Shown here piece after piece: positions 22,258 through 25,597 of a stretch of DNA of 25,597 nt (within the stretch, counting starts at the first letter, position 1; every line of letters begins with the position of its first letter). The position numbers and the translations under genes are program-made. The DNA comes from a virus: positions 1 through 25,597 of the IMG/VR virus record IMGVR_UViG_3300021962_000584; one strand, given 5' to 3'. The notes beneath the pieces were generated by a model. The model was not told the DNA's origin. It searched no databases and saw only the letters and a list, made by a program, of their open reading frames with translations.

Positions 22258-24453
22258 TTATTGTTTATTTTCATTAGATAAATATTCAGCTAAAATGTCT
22301 TTTAGCTCAAATAATAATAATGAACTATCATAAAGGTCAGCAGCTTCATCGTGTGTTTCACATGGCATATAACCAACACCCTCTTCATAGTGAGTGCCCT
22401 TACAGCCAAGCCTACCAGCCATTTCATCTGCTTCCCCCTCTGTTGAATAGGCGGGGGCTCCACCATATATGCCTAACATAGACATATATTCTTTTCCAAG
22501 TGCCACGGGGACACAATTTGGAACTTCCTTACCATCAACTATCTTTGTCCCAATCGGTTCATAACCTTCCCAACAAGTATCAGGGGGGAACGCAAATCTT
22601 TCACGCCAATATGAATAACATACTGCCGCTCGTTGTTCTTGGTCTGGAAATTCAGCATTCATCTTACTATCACCCATACATCTTGAAATAAAATCGTCTT
22701 CACTTTCACCTGGTCTCGGTTCAACAAAATTTTCAGGTTTTACCTCTTCAAAGTTGAATGGTAATTCTTGGAATAACCCCTCTAAAGAAATTCCCATCGT
22801 CTTTTTGGATAATACAAATTCATCAAATAATTTTTTGTTCTTGAAGTGAATGGTTGTAATCCAAGTGCCAGGTTTCATTTCACGACCGAAGATTTGATAT
22901 GACTTATCTTCTTTTGGATTATTACCCACCAGCCAGTTTTCATAAGAATACACATCGTTCGCATCAAACACCTTATCTGAATGTTCTAAATTGATGGTAT
23001 TTTTTACCTTACCAGCTTCCTTCAATCTTGAAAATTTCTTCAACAATTTTTCAATCGTATCACGGGACATAAACACATAATAGGGGGTCTGTGTCTCTTG
23101 GTCGTATCTGTAGATGTAAGTATCTGGTTCAAATACAACAGCTGTAATATCACCCTTGTATTCATCAGAAGAAAACTTCACAGACATTTCTGTAGCTTCG
23201 TCTAATTGTCTTTCCAACCACTTCATAGCAGCATCATAGTTCTCTGGTGAAAATCCCCACGAACTCATCATTCTAAATCCGCAACCCGTTTCAAAATCTT
23301 TTGAACTTTCCCAATCTTGTTTGTGTCTTGAACCATACGAATACATACGAGCCAAAACATCTAAACTTGGTTCATAGTCAGCAGAAGCCAAATCTGAAGC
23401 TCTACGCTTACCCACGGCTGTTCCACAAGAACCCCAACCATTTTCTTCAGCGTATTTTACAGCTCTTTCAGCAACTTCACGGATATATTCAGGAACTTTT
23501 ACGAACTTGTGTTTTACCTTGAACTTATCAATTACAACACCCGTTTCTTCCAAATAACTATCCATTACATTCGCACCAACCCAAGCTTCCAAATCACCCA
23601 ATTTTATCTTGGATAGATATTTAGCCTCGGGCTCACCTACCAAACATGAAAATCTGTCTTTGTATAAGAATAGACCCATATGGAAACCTACTGGCTTCAA
23701 ACGCTGTTGGGCTGAAAATAATTCTAATTGACCTGTTCCATTTGGAATTTTAGCTTCAGCAACATAAGGTCTTGTAGCCCCTTGAACTATAGCATCAGCA
23801 TTTCTTGTGCCAGCCAGCGCAGCCAAAGGTATTCTACTCAATAAATCTTCAAAACTTTCATCAGGTTTCTTATAGAATACAAGTTCCCTCCAGCAGTGTC
23901 TGTCGTTCTTCCCCATTTTGTAGTTCCAAATATCAACACCTAACCCTTTTTTACGGAATACATACTTGAAACTTTCTTCACCTAATGCTTGTAATTTGTT
24001 GGATAGGTCGTTTATATCACTTCTACGAAATACTTTCTGTGCCAAAATCAATTTACGACACATCGTTCTTGATGTTGCGATAAGTGGAGCTCCCATTCCC
24101 GTATCAACCACATAGATATATCTTGATACACCTACTGATGTTTGGGGGTTGTCCCACCCAATATCTTCTGCTCTTGGATTACTTCTGATTGTCGGAGCAG
24201 CAAAACCCTCTTCCGTCAATTCAATTTCCCTTTGCTCTGCTTCAAATAAAACTTCATTTGGTATGGAACTACCATACTCATCAAATAAGTCCAAAGCATC
24301 GTCTGTAAAGTCGTAATGACGGGAACAATCGTGGGGTTCTTCATCGTTGAATACTTCCCATTCAAACATATTAGCTGGTGATTTTACAAGGGACAGATAT
24401 TGTGTTCCTGAAATTTCATCATTTTCATCTATTACTAATTCAAATATTTTCAT
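22258..24453 (-). CDS. Multidomain XkdF-like prohead protease
   Basis: A 731-residue protein. The N-terminal 1-36 (FELVIDENDEISGTQYLSLV) is the start of XkdF-type (S78_2) head-maturation proteases. The protease core is at about 430-570: a catalytic His in INLEHSDK (H491) and a Ser in MGISLEGL (S556), with a GTWITTIHF strand between. Between these lies a large insertion (about 45-425) with SRTMCRKLILAQKVFRR (128-144), NDRHCWRELVFY (183-194) and a WGSCGTAVGKRRASDLA plus YSYGSRHKQDWESS segment (about 340-385), all of which recur in phage virion proteins. The C-terminus carries a Cys pair motif ISRCMGDSKMNAEFPDQEQR, a CWEGYEPIGTKIVDGKEVPN motif and a final acidic tail. It would cut scaffold and capsid during maturation. 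Confidence 0.75.
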   Translation of the reverse strand: MKIFELVIDENDEISGTQYLSLVKSPANMFEWEVFNDEEPHDCSRHYDFTDDALDLFDEYGSSIPNEVLFEAEQREIELTEEGFAAPTIRSNPRAEDIGWDNPQTSVGVSRYIYVVDTGMGAPLIATSRTMCRKLILAQKVFRRSDINDLSNKLQALGEESFKYVFRKKGLGVDIWNYKMGKNDRHCWRELVFYKKPDESFEDLLSRIPLAALAGTRNADAIVQGATRPYVAEAKIPNGTGQLELFSAQQRLKPVGFHMGLFLYKDRFSCLVGEPEAKYLSKIKLGDLEAWVGANVMDSYLEETGVVIDKFKVKHKFVKVPEYIREVAERAVKYAEENGWGSCGTAVGKRRASDLASADYEPSLDVLARMYSYGSRHKQDWESSKDFETGCGFRMMSSWGFSPENYDAAMKWLERQLDEATEMSVKFSSDEYKGDITAVVFEPDTYIYRYDQETQTPYYVFMSRDTIEKLLKKFSRLKEAGKVKNTINLEHSDKVFDANDVYSYENWLVGNNPKEDKSYQIFGREMKPGTWITTIHFKNKKLFDEFVLSKKTMGISLEGLFQELPFNFEEVKPENFVEPRPGESEDDFISRCMGDSKMNAEFPDQEQRAAVCYSYWRERFAFPPDTCWEGYEPIGTKIVDGKEVPNCVPVALGKEYMSMLGIYGGAPAYSTEGEADEMAGRLGCKGTHYEEGVGYMPCETHDEAADLYDSSLLLFELKDILAEYLSNENKQ

Positions 24454-24456
24454 ATC

Positions 24457-25597
24457 TTACAATTTAGCCAAATTTTGTATTCTGGCATTTAGTTTTTCTG
24501 TGTTCTGAATGTCGTTATACAGAACATAAGTTTTTATGGGGGTTTGTGAAGTATTCTGTGAAGCTATTGCTTGAACCAATCTACTATCGTCAATCTGTAA
24601 AGGTCTGCCACCGACGCTGGCATTCAAAGACCCAACCAAATCCCCGTATTTTTCAACAGCGGGTCTTGATAATACAAATTCGCCACCTTCCAACATAGCA
24701 GGGACACCCCCGCCTTCGTGACTGGCACCTTGTATTAGACCACCTCGTCTTCCTATAAATACTTTACTCTTCGTAAAGTTTATTTGCTCGTTTATTACGG
24801 CTACTTGTGCTGCGGTTATTCCACCCAACACACCCGCATATATCGCTCCAAATGGTGCGGGGATTGTAGCTAATGCGTTGATGATGGCTTGAGCTGATTG
24901 TGATAATGCGTTCGCTAAACCAAATTGAAGTTCTTGAATACGAGCTCGTTTTTCAATTTCAAATCTTCTTTTCTGAAATTCCTTTTCAGCCTTTTCCCTT
25001 TCAGCCAGTATCTTCTTATTTTCATTTGCGTTTTCTGTATTAGCCTCACCAATCAAATCTAAAGTAGCTTCCTGTTCGTATTGTAATTGCTCCAATAACA
25101 AACTCGTTGATTGTGATATAACATTACTAATCTGATTTGATAAATCGCTGAATACCTGTAATACTTGGTCTGCGATTTGCTTGAACTTACTTTCACTAAA
25201 TGTTTGTTCCCAAGTTTTAGCAGCATCTTCTGTAGCGGCTGGTAAATCTTTCAGGTTCTTCAGAATTTCTGTAATGATGTCGTTGAATACTTCCGCACCC
25301 TGTGGTAATCCCCCTTCTTCAAATTGTTTCTGAAGTTCGTTTAGTTGTAATACTAAATCTTGGACTTGTTCTTTGGTCTCAAATGAAATATCAGCCAAAC
25401 CTTCAGCACCCTTCTTGATATAATCTATCAACTGCTGTGGGGATAATACCTTCAATAAATCTGTTCTAATATTGTCCGTATCTTGAAGTATTCTATCCAA
25501 GAAACCTAAAAATTCTTCTGAACTACTTGTTGCTAATTGAGCCAAGTTTTGACCTAATTTTTCAAGTTCTTCTGCTGTAAGAGCGATGGGGTTTCCT
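24457..25597 (-). CDS. Tape measure protein, C-terminal part (N-terminus outside window)
   Basis: The frame is open to the right edge without a start, so about 379 residues of the C-terminal end are seen. A TTG at 25545 could serve as a start, but the upstream codons (GNPIALTAEELEKLGQNL) are in the same frame and read like protein. A helical region is followed by a long charged coiled coil (with ILAEREKAEKEFQKRRFEIE), a hydrophobic Ala/Gly-rich segment (NALATIPAPFGAIYAGVLGG) and a GGLIQGASHEGGGVPAMLEG motif followed by GEFVLSRPAVEKYG, which is the usual C-terminal signature of phage tail tape measure proteins. It sits just before the protease gene, not directly after the chaperone-like gene. 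Confidence 0.8.
   Translation of the reverse strand, partial: GNPIALTAEELEKLGQNLAQLATSSSEEFLGFLDRILQDTDNIRTDLLKVLSPQQLIDYIKKGAEGLADISFETKEQVQDLVLQLNELQKQFEEGGLPQGAEVFNDIITEILKNLKDLPAATEDAAKTWEQTFSESKFKQIADQVLQVFSDLSNQISNVISQSTSLLLEQLQYEQEATLDLIGEANTENANENKKILAEREKAEKEFQKRRFEIEKRARIQELQFGLANALSQSAQAIINALATIPAPFGAIYAGVLGGITAAQVAVINEQINFTKSKVFIGRRGGLIQGASHEGGGVPAMLEGGEFVLSRPAVEKYGDLVGSLNASVGGRPLQIDDSRLVQAIASQNTSQTPIKTYVLYNDIQNTEKLNARIQNLAKL

Noticed and set aside
24457-25545. Start of the tape measure gene at TTG 25545
   Set aside because: The frame stays open to the window edge with protein-like codons upstream, so the true start is outside the window.

Overview
This window is a piece of an AT-rich tailed phage (or prophage-like) genome that very probably infects a Bacteroidetes host. 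The evidence is threefold. Several promoters fit the Bacteroidetes consensus (TTTG, about 20 bp, TAnnTTTG). Start sites have A-rich leaders rather than clear Shine-Dalgarno sequences. Most structural proteins look like the set found in Bacteroidetes siphoviruses: tape measure, XkdF-type protease, portal, connectors, and lectin-like tail proteins. No integrase, tRNA, CRISPR array or insertion sequence was seen. The standard stop codons TAA, TGA and TAG all appear to be in use.

Almost everything is on the minus strand, so transcription runs from high to low coordinates. (1) 25597-14234, structural module: C-terminal part of a tape measure protein (cut by the window edge), multidomain prohead protease, scaffold-like protein, major capsid protein, a second abundant-looking structural protein followed by a strong terminator, a small protein, a YadA-head-like fibre, a Pro/Thr-linker fibre, two small proteins, portal and a head-tail connector. 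(2) 14220-13484: two small plus-strand genes with their own Bacteroidetes promoters, facing away from a divergent control region. (3) 13483-11747, replication module: a small HTH protein, a replication-initiator-like winged-helix protein whose coding sequence carries what looks like a complete origin (three AT-rich 12-mers and five iterons), and a partner protein translationally coupled to it. (4) 11634-8700: short, mostly unknown accessory genes, including a pair of related zinc-ribbon proteins, a membrane/coiled-coil protein and a possible holin; several have their own promoters and terminators. (5) 8693-1, packaging and tail module: small and large terminase, a tail-assembly-chaperone-like gene with an apparent -1 frameshift at a T10 run, a neck/tail-completion protein fused to a lectin domain, a gp10-like protein, a Cys-rich repeat tail protein and a large tail/baseplate protein that runs off the left edge. 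If the genome is circularly permuted, the left edge probably continues towards the tape measure gene at the right edge.

The most notable signals are the origin-like array inside the initiator gene, the T10 frameshift that creates a 259-residue fusion, two promoters placed exactly 4 nt before an ATG (predicted leaderless mRNAs), and recurrent regulatory motifs shared by the intergenic regions. All functions were assigned by reading the sequence, without database searches.
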